From Rhizobium acidisoli (lineage in GTDB: Bacteria; Pseudomonadota; Alphaproteobacteria; Rhizobiales; Rhizobiaceae), in NCBI RefSeq assembly GCF_002531755.2, contig NZ_CP034998.1:744001-808000 (forward strand): a stretch of DNA of 64,000 bases, in the 5' to 3' direction. The notes below the pieces were generated by a model, which ran no database searches, was not told where the DNA came from, and saw only the letters and a list, made by a program, of their open reading frames with translations. Shown in pieces: positions 25,672-34,448 of the stretch. Position numbers and translations under genes: made by a program. Each line of letters opens with the position of its first letter. Within the stretch, counting starts at the first letter, position 1.

Positions 25672-25797
25672 GCGGGATTTCGCCAAATCCACCGTCGGCG
25701 CGCTTGACAGTCCGGCGGCTAAGGAGGCGGAGCAGAGAGGGGCCGAAGACGCGATGGTACTTTGCCCTTCCGCCGTCTGTTTCTGAGTTTGCCACTG

Positions 25798-25905
25798 GGC
25801 TCACCCCACCCTCCGTCCTCCTCGGGCTTGACCCGAGGATCCACGCCGTCTCCACCAGCAGGGACCATGGATTCCAGGCTCAAGGCCTGGAATGACAGAG
25901 GTTGG
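25798..25905. repeat. RIME-like repeat, complete copy
   Basis: Same orientation as, and nearly identical to, the copy 230 bp upstream. The two make a tandem pair. Confidence 0.9.
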
Positions 25906-25997
25906 GGGCGTGTTTTCGCTCAAGGGTTATCTGGCGCAATTGATGGGAAGAGATGCCTCTGCGCTTTACCGCTGAAACTCGGCATCATGAGCGCTTT

Positions 25998-26399
25998 TCA
26001 ATGCGTCGCACCCCCAAGCTCTTTCGTCGCGCTCGATGCCCACTCCTGCACCTGCCGTTCGGACATGGGCAGGTCAGGGACTTCAGTTTCAGCGAGAGAC
26101 CTCAGGCTCGCTCCCTCCAGCTTTGCGATCGCCTCCTCAACGTCCGAATAGATCTCGGTTCCCGGAAGACAGCCCTGCTTTTGGATATATCCCAAAAATC
26201 GTGGACGCATCGGCTTCGGCTCCGCCCCGCAATATTTCTCCGCCAGGACATGCATCATCAGCGCGTATTCGATTCCGATGAATCGCAACTCGATCGGTTC
26301 GTTCGGTTTGAAACTGTTTCGGCAAAAATTTGGAGATGCGGCATTGGCGGCAGCGAGCGGCACGCAGGCGAATATTACGCCGCAGACATAACGAAGCAA
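25998..26399 (-). CDS. small secreted protein with four cysteines
   Basis: The product is 133 residues. The N-terminal 21 residues form a Sec signal peptide (MLRYVCGVIFACVPLAAANAA). The mature part has three Cys (NFCRNS, KYCGAE, KQGCLPG) and a helical C-terminal half. Function is not recognised. It is convergent with repeats and downstream of the TetR gene on the same strand with a 38-bp gap. Confidence 0.65.
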   Translation of the reverse strand: MLRYVCGVIFACVPLAAANAASPNFCRNSFKPNEPIELRFIGIEYALMMHVLAEKYCGAEPKPMRPRFLGYIQKQGCLPGTEIYSDVEEAIAKLEGASLRSLAETEVPDLPMSERQVQEWASSATKELGGATH

Positions 26400-26436
26400 A
26401 TCACTTCCCTCCCATATTTTTCAAGCGCGACGAATT

Positions 26437-27132
26437 TCATTGTTTGGGAACGAGGCCGTCGAGCAGGAAGTCGAGGCCTTTGCTGAAGGCGCCGTCCCAG
26501 TCATTGTCCAGTAGCAGCCGGGAGCGTTCGATTGTCGGGTAGTGCTCACTGAGACTTGTGAGGCGCTGCTGCGCGGCGGCTCTGTCGTCGTCCGATAGGT
26601 CGAAGCTTGCCCGGGTGGTGGTGGCGCCGATCACATAGTTCCAGAGCGACCAGATCGCGACGTTCAGATCGGCGTCGGCCACGCCGGCTCTGGACAGGGT
26701 GCTGCTCAGCAGCTCCAGGCGAAAAAGGATGTTCGGGCCGAGCGCCCGGCGCGGCAGCAGCGCTGCCGACCAGGGATGGCGGAGCATGCCGGCGCGCCAG
26801 TCTTTCAGCATGTGAACGACTTCGCCGCGCCAGTCCTCAGACGCATCGATTGGCGCCGGGCCGTTATATGCGAGCACCGAATCCAGCGCCAGATCGAAGA
26901 CCTCCTCCTTGCTGCCGACGTGCCAGTAAAGGCTCATCGCACCGGCGCCGAGGCGATCGGCCAGCCGGCGCATCTTCAATCCGTCAATTCCTTCGCTATC
27001 CAAAAGCTCGACCGCGGTCGCGACGATCCGTTGCAGCGAGAGAGGCTGGTCACTGCGCGGTTCCGGCCCGGATGGCGGAGGCACTTTGCGTTCAGATTGC
27101 TTGCTCTGCCCGCCGCTGCGTTTGGCTGCCAT
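26437..27132 (-). CDS. TetR-family repressor
   Basis: The product is 231 residues. The helix-turn-helix is at about 32-78 (LSLQRIVATAVELLDSEGIDGLKMRRLADRLGAGAMSLYWHVGSKEEVFDLALD), followed by a tetracycline-repressor-like ligand and dimer domain. The basic, low-complexity N-terminal 25 residues are typical of this subgroup. It is divergent from a RidA-type gene across an intergenic region with a near-perfect palindromic operator, so it probably represses itself and that gene in response to a small molecule. Confidence 0.92.
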   Translation of the reverse strand: MAAKRSGGQSKQSERKVPPPSGPEPRSDQPLSLQRIVATAVELLDSEGIDGLKMRRLADRLGAGAMSLYWHVGSKEEVFDLALDSVLAYNGPAPIDASEDWRGEVVHMLKDWRAGMLRHPWSAALLPRRALGPNILFRLELLSSTLSRAGVADADLNVAIWSLWNYVIGATTTRASFDLSDDDRAAAQQRLTSLSEHYPTIERSRLLLDNDWDGAFSKGLDFLLDGLVPKQ

Positions 27133-27197
27133 CCGTTTTCCCTACCGATCAGAATGCCGATTTAAGCCGACAATCCAATGAATGTCGATCCTGGCGG

Positions 27198-27249
27198 ATT
27201 GACTCGTACGACGTACGATGCAAATTTATCGTACGCTGTACGAGTCAAT
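27198..27249. promoter_or_regulatory. palindromic operator between tetR-type and ridA-type genes
   Basis: The 22-bp arms 27198-27219 and 27228-27249 match as reverse complements at 20 of 22 positions (ATTGACTCGTAC..CGTACGAT), with an 8-bp centre. Each arm contains an internal GTACG/CGTAC palindrome and a TTGACT -35-like element, so two divergent promoters may be embedded. Confidence 0.85.
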
Positions 27250-27319
27250 CGTACCGGCGGTAAATCAACTGCCGGCCGCGGCGAGGTGGCCCGCAGTTCT
27301 CAACGCTCAAGAGAAAATC

Positions 27320-27808
27320 ATGTCACGCGCAATCAAGCATCTGCTCATTGGAGGGCTCATCATCATGACTATTGGAATTCCGGCTGCGGCGACGGCCAAC
27401 GAGACCGATCTGAAGCTCACCATCGTCAATCCGAAAAACCTCTACGACCCCTCGCCGAACGGCTACAGCACGGCGGTGATCGTGCCCAGGCAAGGCCGGC
27501 TGGCCTATATTTCCGGGCAGGGCGGCCAGGACAGCACCGGCGCCCTGTCACCCGATTTCGCCGTCCAGGTGAAGCAGGCCTATGCCGATTTGCACACCGC
27601 CCTCGACGCGCTCGGCGCCAGGCCCGATCAGGTCGCCAAGCTGACCGTCTTCGTGGTCGATCACGACATGGCGAAGCTTCAAGTGTTGACGGAAAACGTC
27701 AAGGCGATGTTCGGCGCAGCCCTGCCGGCGCAGACTTTGATCCCGGTTCCCAAGCTGGCCATCGACCCCATGCTCTTCGAGGTCGAAGCCGTCGTCGTCT
27801 TGGACTAG
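27320..27808 (+). CDS. exported RidA/YjgF-family protein
   Basis: The product is 162 residues. Unlike ordinary RidA it has an N-terminal signal-like segment (about 1-27, IKHLLIGGLIIMTIGIPAAATA) before the RidA fold (NPKNLYDPSPNGYSTAVIV ... VKLTVFVVDH ... ). The family Arg of catalytic RidA near the C-terminus is not seen in FEVEAVVVLD, so imine deaminase activity is doubtful. It lies downstream of the palindromic operator and is probably controlled by the divergent TetR protein. Confidence 0.85.
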   Translation: MSRAIKHLLIGGLIIMTIGIPAAATANETDLKLTIVNPKNLYDPSPNGYSTAVIVPRQGRLAYISGQGGQDSTGALSPDFAVQVKQAYADLHTALDALGARPDQVAKLTVFVVDHDMAKLQVLTENVKAMFGAALPAQTLIPVPKLAIDPMLFEVEAVVVLD

Positions 27809-27859
27809 GCATACTGAAGCTCGACAGCCTTCGCCTGCGCGGCGGTTGACCAGGGATGG

Positions 27860-28204
27860 TCAATCCGCCTTCAGTTGCTCGGGAAGCTGTCCATAAGCCG
27901 TCAGAATGGACTTGATCAGCCCCGGGAAGCGTTCGTCCAGCTCTGGGCAGCGGGTTTGGTTGCGCATTTCCACGCCCTGGCGCTCGCTGCGGATCAGGCC
28001 GGATTCGCGCAGCACTTTGAAATGGTTGGACAGCGATGATTTCGGAATGATGCGGTCGCCGAGATCGGCGAGGGCAGAGCAGGTCCCGCCACAGCCGGCG
28101 GTGGCAAGCCTCGAAAATATGGCAACGCGCTCCGGATCGGACAGCGCATAAAGGATCGCCTCCGGCCGAATATCCTCCAGGGCTGGGTGAAAGAGCGGTC
28201 GCAT
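27860..28204 (-). CDS. ArsR-family transcriptional regulator
   Basis: The product is 114 residues from MRPLFHPA at 28204; the longer frame runs through the promoter. The winged helix is clear: AILYALSDPERVAIFSRL ... IPKSSLSNHFKVLRESGLIRSERQGVEMRN. A Cys pair (AGCGGTCSAL) lies at about 45-49, but the classic metal-site ELCVC is absent, so metal sensing is unproven. It is divergent from the SDR gene and shares an operator. Confidence 0.9.
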   Translation of the reverse strand: MRPLFHPALEDIRPEAILYALSDPERVAIFSRLATAGCGGTCSALADLGDRIIPKSSLSNHFKVLRESGLIRSERQGVEMRNQTRCPELDERFPGLIKSILTAYGQLPEQLKAD

Positions 28205-28240
28205 GAATTTTATATAGCGCCCCTTGACATCAAGATCAAC

Positions 28241-28259
28241 AGTTCCGAATTTCTGAACT
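28241..28259. promoter_or_regulatory. palindrome between arsR-type and SDR genes
   Basis: AGTTC-cgaatttct-GAACT is centred about 60 bp before the SDR start. A TTGACA lies at 28224-28229 just upstream, so the palindrome would cover the -10 region. It is the likely ArsR-type operator. Confidence 0.65.
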
Positions 28260-28310
28260 ATGGAACAAGCCGCCAATCCCGGCGGCTGTCCCGATCAGAA
28301 GGAATAACAG

Positions 28311-29057
28311 ATGGCCAAGCTCACCGGAAAAGTTGCAGTGGTAACGGGGGCCTCCAAAGGTATCGGCGCGGCGATTGCCAAGGCGCTCGCGGCCGAAGGG
28401 GCAAAAGTGGTGGTGAACTATGCCTCGAGCAAGGCGGGAGCCGACGCCGTGGTCGAGGCGATCGGCGCGGCCGGCGGCAAGGCCATCGCGGTTCAGGGTG
28501 ATGTTTCCAAGGCCGAGCAGGCGCAGGGCCTGGTCGATGCCGCCGTCAAGGAATTCGGCAAGCTCGACGTCCTGGTCAATAACTCCGGCGTCTACGAATT
28601 CGCGCCGATCGAGGAGGTGACCGAGGAACAGTATCGCCGCATCTTCGACGTCAACGTTCTCGGCCTTCTCCTGACCACCCAGGCGGCGGTCAAGCACCTC
28701 GGCGAGGGCAGCAGCGTCATCAACATCTCTTCGGTGGTCACCAGCATGGCGCCGCCCGCCTCCGCCGTCTACACCGGCACCAAGGGCGCCGTCGAAGGCA
28801 TCAACAGCGTGCTTGCCAAGGAACTTGGCCCGCGGAAGATCCGTGTCAACGCCATCCTGCCGGGAATGGTCGAGACCGAGGGAACGCACACGGCCGGCGT
28901 CATCGGCTCGGATTTCCAGCAGGTCATCGTCGGCCAGACGCCACTCGGCCGCGTCGGCCAGCCGGACGATATCGCCGGGGTCGCGGTCTTCCTCGCTTCC
29001 GACGATGCCCGCTGGCTGACCGGCGAACGGTTGGCTGCCAGCGGCGGTTTTCGCTGA
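28311..29057 (+). CDS. short-chain dehydrogenase/reductase
   Basis: The product is 248 residues, standard length. The NAD(P) site TGASKGIG is at about 12-19, NNSG at about 88-91, catalytic Ser in NISSVVTS about 137, and YTGTK (Tyr/Lys) about 150-154. It oxidises or reduces a hydroxyl or carbonyl group, substrate unknown. Divergence from the ArsR gene suggests inducible expression. Confidence 0.93.
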   Translation: MAKLTGKVAVVTGASKGIGAAIAKALAAEGAKVVVNYASSKAGADAVVEAIGAAGGKAIAVQGDVSKAEQAQGLVDAAVKEFGKLDVLVNNSGVYEFAPIEEVTEEQYRRIFDVNVLGLLLTTQAAVKHLGEGSSVINISSVVTSMAPPASAVYTGTKGAVEGINSVLAKELGPRKIRVNAILPGMVETEGTHTAGVIGSDFQQVIVGQTPLGRVGQPDDIAGVAVFLASDDARWLTGERLAASGGFR

Positions 29058-29117
29058 GAATTGAGCGAGGAGCGCGCGCTTTCTTGAGCCTGCGCATACC
29101 GGTATATCGGCACAAGG

Positions 29118-29225
29118 TTCACCACACCCTCCGTCGTCCTCGGGCTTGACCCGGGGACCCACGCCGGGCCTCTTCGGCCGTGGCCATGGATTCCAGGCTC
29201 AAGGCCTGGAATGACGGAGATTGGA
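29118..29225. repeat. RIME-like repeat, complete copy
   Basis: Both palindromes are present with a GGGCCTCTTCGGCC hairpin in the centre. It lies in the 377-bp gap after the SDR gene. Confidence 0.88.
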
Positions 29226-29349
29226 GGACGCGACTGGCAGGGGGCGCAACGGCGCTGTTACTCCGCCACTATTCTGGATTTACCACGCAACTCTCCCCAC
29301 CATTGCTGGATTTGCCACTGAACTCACCCCACCAATCGTAGGGTTTGCC

Positions 29350-29405
29350 ACGAGCCCACCCCAGCCTCCGTCGTCCTCGGGCTTGACCCGAGGACCCATG
29401 CTGAG
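29350..29405. repeat. RIME-like repeat, left half only
   Basis: CCTCCGTCGTCCTCGGGCTTGACCCGAGGACCCATGC; the second palindrome is missing and the hydrolase stop codon follows within 35 bp. Short tandem pieces (CTCACCCCACCA.., TTTGCCAC) fill 29280-29350. Confidence 0.8.
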
Positions 29406-29434
29406 GAAGGCGCGCTCAGGACGAAGAGGGCGCC

Positions 29435-30247
29435 CTAGGACCCGTTTCCTTTCAGCGCTTCCACAAAACGGATCACGTCACCGACCATGCGATCGTTCAA
29501 GATATCGTTGTGACCCGCACCGTCATAGATCAACATCTGCTTGGGCTCGGGTGCAATGCTGTACAACGCCTGCCCTGACGAAAGCGGGATGCTGTCATCA
29601 AGCCGGCCGTGGAGGAACAACTTCGGTTGTCCTACTTTGCCGATGTTGAGGTCCGAGCGAAAGGGATCCTTGAGAAGAAGCTCGACCGGGAGGAACGGAT
29701 AATGCGTCTGCGCAACCGACAGAACCGACAGGTACGGAGACACAAGAATGACGCCCACGGCCGGCCTCTTTGCGGCGGTATTCACGGCAACGCCGGTGCC
29801 AAGTGACCGGCCCAGGACAACGATCCCGCTTCCGGCATGTGCCGAAAGCCAGTCGAACGCGGCGATGCCGTCTGTCAGCAGCCCCTGCTCACTGGGGGCG
29901 CCGGTCGATCCGGGATAGCCGCGATAGGAAATCGCCAGCAATCCAATCCTCCGCGTGGCCAGCGCCTGTGCGAGAAACGGGTAATTGTCGACGCGGTCAC
30001 CGTTGCCGAAAAAGAGGAGCACGCAGGGCTTGTCGCTGTCGCCCTGGCTGTACAGTCCATGAAGCATCTCCCCGTCGGGCGTCTTGATGCGGACCGTCTC
30101 GCCCCAACTCGCCTGCTCCGGAACAGGTGTGGCGCCGGCTCCGGGAAAGAGCAGGGCTCGCTGAGAAAGATAGATCAGACCGACGAGCGCCACGTAGGCG
30201 ATGGCCGCCATCAGCGGCAAGATCAGCAAGTACTTTGTAGCGCTCAT
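29435..30247 (-). CDS. membrane-anchored alpha/beta hydrolase (BEM46-like)
   Basis: The product is 270 residues from MSATKYLL at 30247. The N-terminal membrane anchor is about 5-25. The hydrolase core has ISYRGYPGS.G (oxyanion region), nucleophile Ser in GRSLGTG (about 145), Asp in HGRLDDSIP (about 220) and His in GAGHND (about 245). This is the BEM46/ABHD13-like pattern. It is a serine esterase-type enzyme facing the periplasm or cytoplasm; substrate unknown. The gap 30248-30601 upstream shows no feature. Confidence 0.88.
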   Translation of the reverse strand: MSATKYLLILPLMAAIAYVALVGLIYLSQRALLFPGAGATPVPEQASWGETVRIKTPDGEMLHGLYSQGDSDKPCVLLFFGNGDRVDNYPFLAQALATRRIGLLAISYRGYPGSTGAPSEQGLLTDGIAAFDWLSAHAGSGIVVLGRSLGTGVAVNTAAKRPAVGVILVSPYLSVLSVAQTHYPFLPVELLLKDPFRSDLNIGKVGQPKLFLHGRLDDSIPLSSGQALYSIAPEPKQMLIYDGAGHNDILNDRMVGDVIRFVEALKGNGS

Positions 30248-30601
30248 GAGAGACTGTACCCGCCGGTTTGGCAATGCCCAGAACGCTTTGCGGTAGCCGC
30301 GGCCCGTTGCGGCGGGGTGTGCTCAGCGTCCCAGGGATTAGGGATGACGAAAGCGCTGTCTCGCTGATGAAGCGCTTTTAGCTGCTCAAATTTATGCCCT
30401 TGATCCGGCATCGCTCGTCTCCCGTGCGCGGTTGCGAAATGAGATTAGCAGGCGGGAAGGGGATGGAAACAGTCATTCAAGTCTTCTGGAGGTATTGGCG
30501 GATCTTATGGCCGGTGACGCCGACTCCCCTTTCCTCCAAGGAACAAAGTCCGCACGGCGAGGTTGGTATTGCGATAAAGAAAAGGACCATGGGAGGAACG
30601 C

Positions 30602-30943
30602 ATGCGTAAATCTCTTCAATTCATCCTGGTCGGCCTGGCCAGCATGACCGGCTTGACGATCTCGCCGACGATCGCGGCTGCGCAGGATCTGGAATTGCGG
30701 GTCGGCCCCGGCGGCGTCGGGGTTTACGATCGCGATCGCGACCGTGACCGCTATGACGGATATGAACGCCGCGGTCCGCGCGGCTGCGACCCGGACGACG
30801 CGCTCGACATTGCCCGCGGCGAAGGACTTCGCCGGGCGCAGATCGTCCGCATGTCGCCGCGCAGCATCGTCGTCCAGGGGATGACGCGCCGCGGACCCGA
30901 GCGGATGATCTTTGCAAACCGGCGCGGTTGCCCGGAAATCTGA
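30602..30943 (+). CDS. small secreted protein with basic central repeat
   Basis: The product is 113 residues. A Sec signal ends near TIAAAQ (about residue 27). The mature part contains YDRDRDRDRYDGYERRG, then a compact domain of about 55 residues with two Cys (RGCDPDD, RRGCPEI) and ALDIARGEGLRRAQIVR. Similar small periplasmic proteins are common in Rhizobium and unassigned. A GGGAGG ribosome site precedes the ATG. Confidence 0.75.
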   Translation: MRKSLQFILVGLASMTGLTISPTIAAAQDLELRVGPGGVGVYDRDRDRDRYDGYERRGPRGCDPDDALDIARGEGLRRAQIVRMSPRSIVVQGMTRRGPERMIFANRRGCPEI

Positions 30944-31076
30944 TCCGGCGTCAGCGGCAGGTTGGACCGTCGGGTTTGAGAGCCCGGCGCGGAACCTTTG
31001 GGCGCGCCGGACATTGCTGCCCATGCAGCGCTCTGCACGGGTCGGCTGCAGTCTTTGAACCATGGGAGGATTCATC

Positions 31077-31610
31077 ATGATGAGCGGTCAATTGAAGGCG
31101 CTTCTCGCCGTTCTTGCCGTTGCCGGCTATCAGAACAGAGACAAGATCGGGGAACTTCTGCGCGGCATTCAAAACCCGCAGCAGGCAGGCCCCGGAGGCC
31201 AGCCGCCGGGCGGGCTCGGCGGCATCCTCGGCGGACTGGGTGGTTCGGGTGGTTTGGGCGGTCTTCTCGGCGGGCTGACCTCCGGCGGCATCGTCAGCGG
31301 CGGTCTCGGCGATCTCCTCAAGACCTTTCAGCAGAACGGCCATGGCGACAAGATCGACTCATGGGTAAAACCCGGCCAGAACGCAGAGATCAATGACGGC
31401 CAGCTCGCCGAAGCTTTGGGACCGGATGTCCTGAACGAAATCGCCCAAAATACCGGCCTGTCGCATGAGGAGATCCTTGGCCGCCTGAGCCGCGATCTCC
31501 CCAAGGCCGTCGACGACCTGACCCCAGGGGGGAAACTGCCCACCGCCGAAGAGGACTTCTTGTCGTCGGCGAGCAGTGCGACCACGTCGTCGCGGCCGAG
31601 CGGCATCTAG
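31077..31610 (+). CDS. DUF937 (YidB-type) protein
   Basis: The product is 177 residues. The start at 31077 is chosen because GGAGG lies seven bases upstream; an ATG at 31062 would contain that site. It has a hydrophobic helix at the N-terminus, a long Gly-rich stretch (about 40-80: GGLGGILGGLGGSGGLGG), and the DUF937 core LLKTFQQNGHGDKIDSWV ... ALGPDVLNEIAQNTGLSHEEILGRLSRDLPKAVD. The family has no established role. Confidence 0.88.
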   Translation: MMSGQLKALLAVLAVAGYQNRDKIGELLRGIQNPQQAGPGGQPPGGLGGILGGLGGSGGLGGLLGGLTSGGIVSGGLGDLLKTFQQNGHGDKIDSWVKPGQNAEINDGQLAEALGPDVLNEIAQNTGLSHEEILGRLSRDLPKAVDDLTPGGKLPTAEEDFLSSASSATTSSRPSGI

Positions 31611-31728
31611 GTTTGGGATCAGGGCGCGGGGCCGGGCAGGCAGCCGGCGCGCGTTTGCTGTGCGGGAGCGACGGGGAAGCGCAATTGCGCTGATAGTCCG
31701 GCATACCTCGCTGATTTGCCGCAGAGCC

Positions 31729-31831
31729 TACCCCACCCTCCGTCCTCCTCGGGCTTGACCCGAGGATCCACGCCCCAATCGGCAGCGGCATGGATTCCAG
31801 GCTCAAGGCCTGGAATGACGGAGATTGGGGG
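31729..31831. repeat. RIME-like repeat, complete copy
   Basis: First of a tandem pair filling 31611-32141. Both palindromes are intact. Confidence 0.9.
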
Positions 31832-31934
31832 TATGTGGTGCCACACTTGCTGCCGGCGCGTCAGGCGTGAAGAGTGCGATTGGGAAGCGTACTTGCGCTT
31901 ATACTCCGCCATACTTGCTGATTTGCCGCATAGC

Positions 31935-32046
31935 TTACCCCACCCTCCGTCCTCCTCGGGCTTGACCCGAGGATCCACGCCGCGCCCCCAATCGGCAGCG
32001 GGCATGGACTCTAGGCTCAAGGCCTGGAATGACGGAGATTGGGGGT
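31935..32046. repeat. RIME-like repeat, complete copy
   Basis: Second of the pair, starting 206 bp after the first. The sequence before each copy (CATAC.TCGCTGATTTGCCGCA, ..TAGC.TACCCCACC) is also duplicated, so the duplication unit is larger than the RIME itself. Confidence 0.9.
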
Positions 32047-32141
32047 GTTGGTGCCAAACCAGCCGATGGCACTGCCAATCAGCGACATGCTGGCGGTGTT
32101 CGCGTTGTTGTGGCGGTTCCGCTTCTAGCCTCCAGCCTTCT

Positions 32142-32321
32142 CTAGGCCACGTCGCTGCCCTGCCCAGCAATGCTCGAATCATTCGGCTCTACGGAGTTTC
32201 CGCTCGGTTCCGGGAGCCAGGATTTTCGCTCGGATAATGATGGCGACATGCCGAGCCAGATTGCTAGGCCGATCAATAACACGCCGATCAAGACGCCGAT
32301 GATAGAGTATATCCAGATCAT
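32142..32321 (-). CDS. small single-pass membrane protein
   Basis: The product is 59 residues from MIWIYSIIGV at 32321; AAGGAG lies nine bases upstream and rules out the longer open frame. One membrane helix (about 2-25) is followed by a polar tail. Family unknown. Confidence 0.65.
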   Translation of the reverse strand: MIWIYSIIGVLIGVLLIGLAIWLGMSPSLSERKSWLPEPSGNSVEPNDSSIAGQGSDVA

Positions 32322-32411
32322 CCGCTCGCTCCTTTTGCGAGCATGCACCATACCACGGATGGCGTGTTTCAACAGTGGCGCGCAAGCGGGCAAACGACGC
32401 GCGGCGCGTTC

Positions 32412-33257
32412 TCAGTTCAGGAGCGACTTGCGAAGGAACGCGTAAACGCTGCGGATGGATTTTGCCGCGGCGTCCGGGTTGTATTTTTCGATGTGACCCA
32501 ACACTCGCCTTCCCGCCGCGAACTCCGGGGCATCAAAATTGTGATAAACACCCTTGTAGAGATTGAGCTCGATCGGCGGCGCATCGTCGCCAACACCGGC
32601 AAGCCTCTTCCGGCATCGTTCAGCCGGGCTCCAATTGTCCCGGTCGCCGCTTAAAATCAGGGTCGGCACCGTCGCATCGCCCTGACTTGCCGCACAGACC
32701 GGATAGTAGGCGACCGCTGCCCTGAACTTGTGCTCCATCAGCTGTTCGTTGCCTTCGATCTTGGTTGCCTCCAGCGTCGCGGTGCCGCCCGCCGCAAAGC
32801 CCATCAGTGCGACGCGCCTGGTATCGACGAAGCTCGACTTCGATAGAGAATTCAAAGCGCCATAGGCGTCGAAGACGGGATCGGGGAGAGCGCTTCGGCA
32901 TGTCTCCTGGATACTGCGGGTGGTGAAGCTGTCGACGACCAGCACGACGTAACCCCATGAGACCAGCCGTTTCGGCCAAAGGTCTTTGACGCTCGGCCGC
33001 ATGCCGTCGCATCCAGGCATGACGACGACCGCCGGGAAGGGACCGTCGCCCTGAGGGCGGGATAAATATCCGAGCAACGGTGTGCCTGGCGGCTGGGAGA
33101 GAAATTCTCCCTGTTCAGCGGCCTTGCGGATTCGAAAGGGGCTGAGCTTGACGGGCGCGCTTTCGAACCGCACCAATTCGTCGGCCTCGGCCGGGTTTCC
33201 TGGGAGCCCGACGCCGAGAAGAGCGAAAAGGCAGAGAAAGAGTCTCGCGGTTTTCAC
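32412..33257 (-). CDS. secreted dienelactone-hydrolase-like protein lacking the nucleophile
   Basis: The product is 281 residues from a GTG at 33257. It has a Sec signal (about 1-25) and then a DLH-type alpha/beta hydrolase with PAVVVMPGCDGM, an Asp in LSGDRDNWSP and His in GVYHNFDAP. The nucleophile elbow reads ALMGFAAGGT. The position normally Cys or Ser is Ala, so ordinary hydrolysis should not be possible. Either it is a binding pseudoenzyme or the nucleophile has moved. It lies beside the repeat cluster. Confidence 0.8.
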   Translation of the reverse strand: MKTARLFLCLFALLGVGLPGNPAEADELVRFESAPVKLSPFRIRKAAEQGEFLSQPPGTPLLGYLSRPQGDGPFPAVVVMPGCDGMRPSVKDLWPKRLVSWGYVVLVVDSFTTRSIQETCRSALPDPVFDAYGALNSLSKSSFVDTRRVALMGFAAGGTATLEATKIEGNEQLMEHKFRAAVAYYPVCAASQGDATVPTLILSGDRDNWSPAERCRKRLAGVGDDAPPIELNLYKGVYHNFDAPEFAAGRRVLGHIEKYNPDAAAKSIRSVYAFLRKSLLN

Positions 33258-33339
33258 TGACGCCTCCAACCGTTTGACCGAGAGCCCTATAATAGTACGC
33301 CGGACCTCAAAGCTTGGCAAAGCGGGTGGCGGCGGCGCA

Positions 33340-34372
33340 CGATCGGAAACCGTTGATCACCGCCCGGCAAGTCGATTATGACTGCCGTAAATCCAAGCTG
33401 CGAGATTTGAATGCAGAGGTGAATTCGGCCAAGTCGATATCGGCCAGGCATCTCGATCGAGCCGATGACAGCGGCTAACGTCACCGAGCCACCATCGCGG
33501 ATTTGCCACAGCGCTCACCCTTTGTTCCGTCATCCTCGGGCTTTACACTTGACCCGAGGATCCACATTGGTCTCCATCAGCAGCGGGCATGGATCCTCGG
33601 CTCAAGGCCGAGGAGGGCGGAGGTTGGGGTAGCCTTTTCGCCAACTCCGCCGCCGGAGCGCCGCAAGTCTGCCGCCAATTGGGCGTCCGGCAGAATAGAG
33701 TTCTAAGTTGACAGTCGGTCACGCTTGAAGGCGCTTGATCACCCCCCGGCAGGTCAGTTAAGACTACTGTAAATCCAAACTGCGAAATTTGAATTCGGAG
33801 GTGTGGTTGGCCAAGTCGATATCGGCCAGGCATCTCGATCGAGCCGATGACAGCGCCTAACGTCACCGAGCCATCATCGCGGATTTTCAGCAGTGCTCAC
33901 CCCTTGCTCCGTCCTCTTCGGGCTTGACCCGAGGATCCACGTTGACCTCCATCGGCAGCGGGGATGGATCCTCGGCTCAAGGCCGAGGAGGACGGAGGTT
34001 GGGGTGGCGTTTTCGCCAAATCCACCACCGCAGCAGTGGGTGACATTCTGGCGTGCACTCCAAATTGACAAAACCCACATCAGCCCTTGATCACCCCCCG
34101 GCGGATCATTTATCACTACCGTAAATCCAAGCTGCGAATATTGATTCCGAAGGCAATGATCGACGATCAAATCGGTGTTGCTCTTCGATCGCATGCATTC
34201 GCCGAGGCTCCCCGGCCAGCGTCATCGAACGCCACCGCGGGTTTGGCACAGCCCTCACCCCTTGCTCCGTCCTCCTCGGGCTTGACCCGAGGATCCACGT
34301 TGGCCTCCGCCAGACGTGGGCATGGATCCCAGGCTCGAGGCCTGGGATGACGGAGGGTGGGGGGAGGTTTTC
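33340..34372. repeat. threefold composite repeat ending in RIME copies
   Basis: Three diverged units begin GATCACC.CCCGGC at 33355, 33737 and 34089. Each continues with CTACTGTAAATCCAAACTGCGAA-type sequence, the first two share CAAGTCGATATCGGCCAGGCATCTCGATCGAGCC-type sequence, and each ends in a RIME copy (33513-33630, 33895-34010, 34252-34370). Periods are about 382 and 352 bp. It fills the gene-free stretch 33258-34448 directly before the late phage genes. Confidence 0.88.
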
Positions 34373-34448
34373 GCCAAACCTATCGGAGCTAAGCGTGCCC
34401 CTGCGGCAGCGTCGGCGTGGACACCGATTTCTCACAAGGAGAACTGCC

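Noticed and set aside
7972..34370. CRISPR array
   Set aside because: The repeated palindromes are irregularly spaced, lie between unrelated genes, are imperfect and have no uniform spacers or cas genes.
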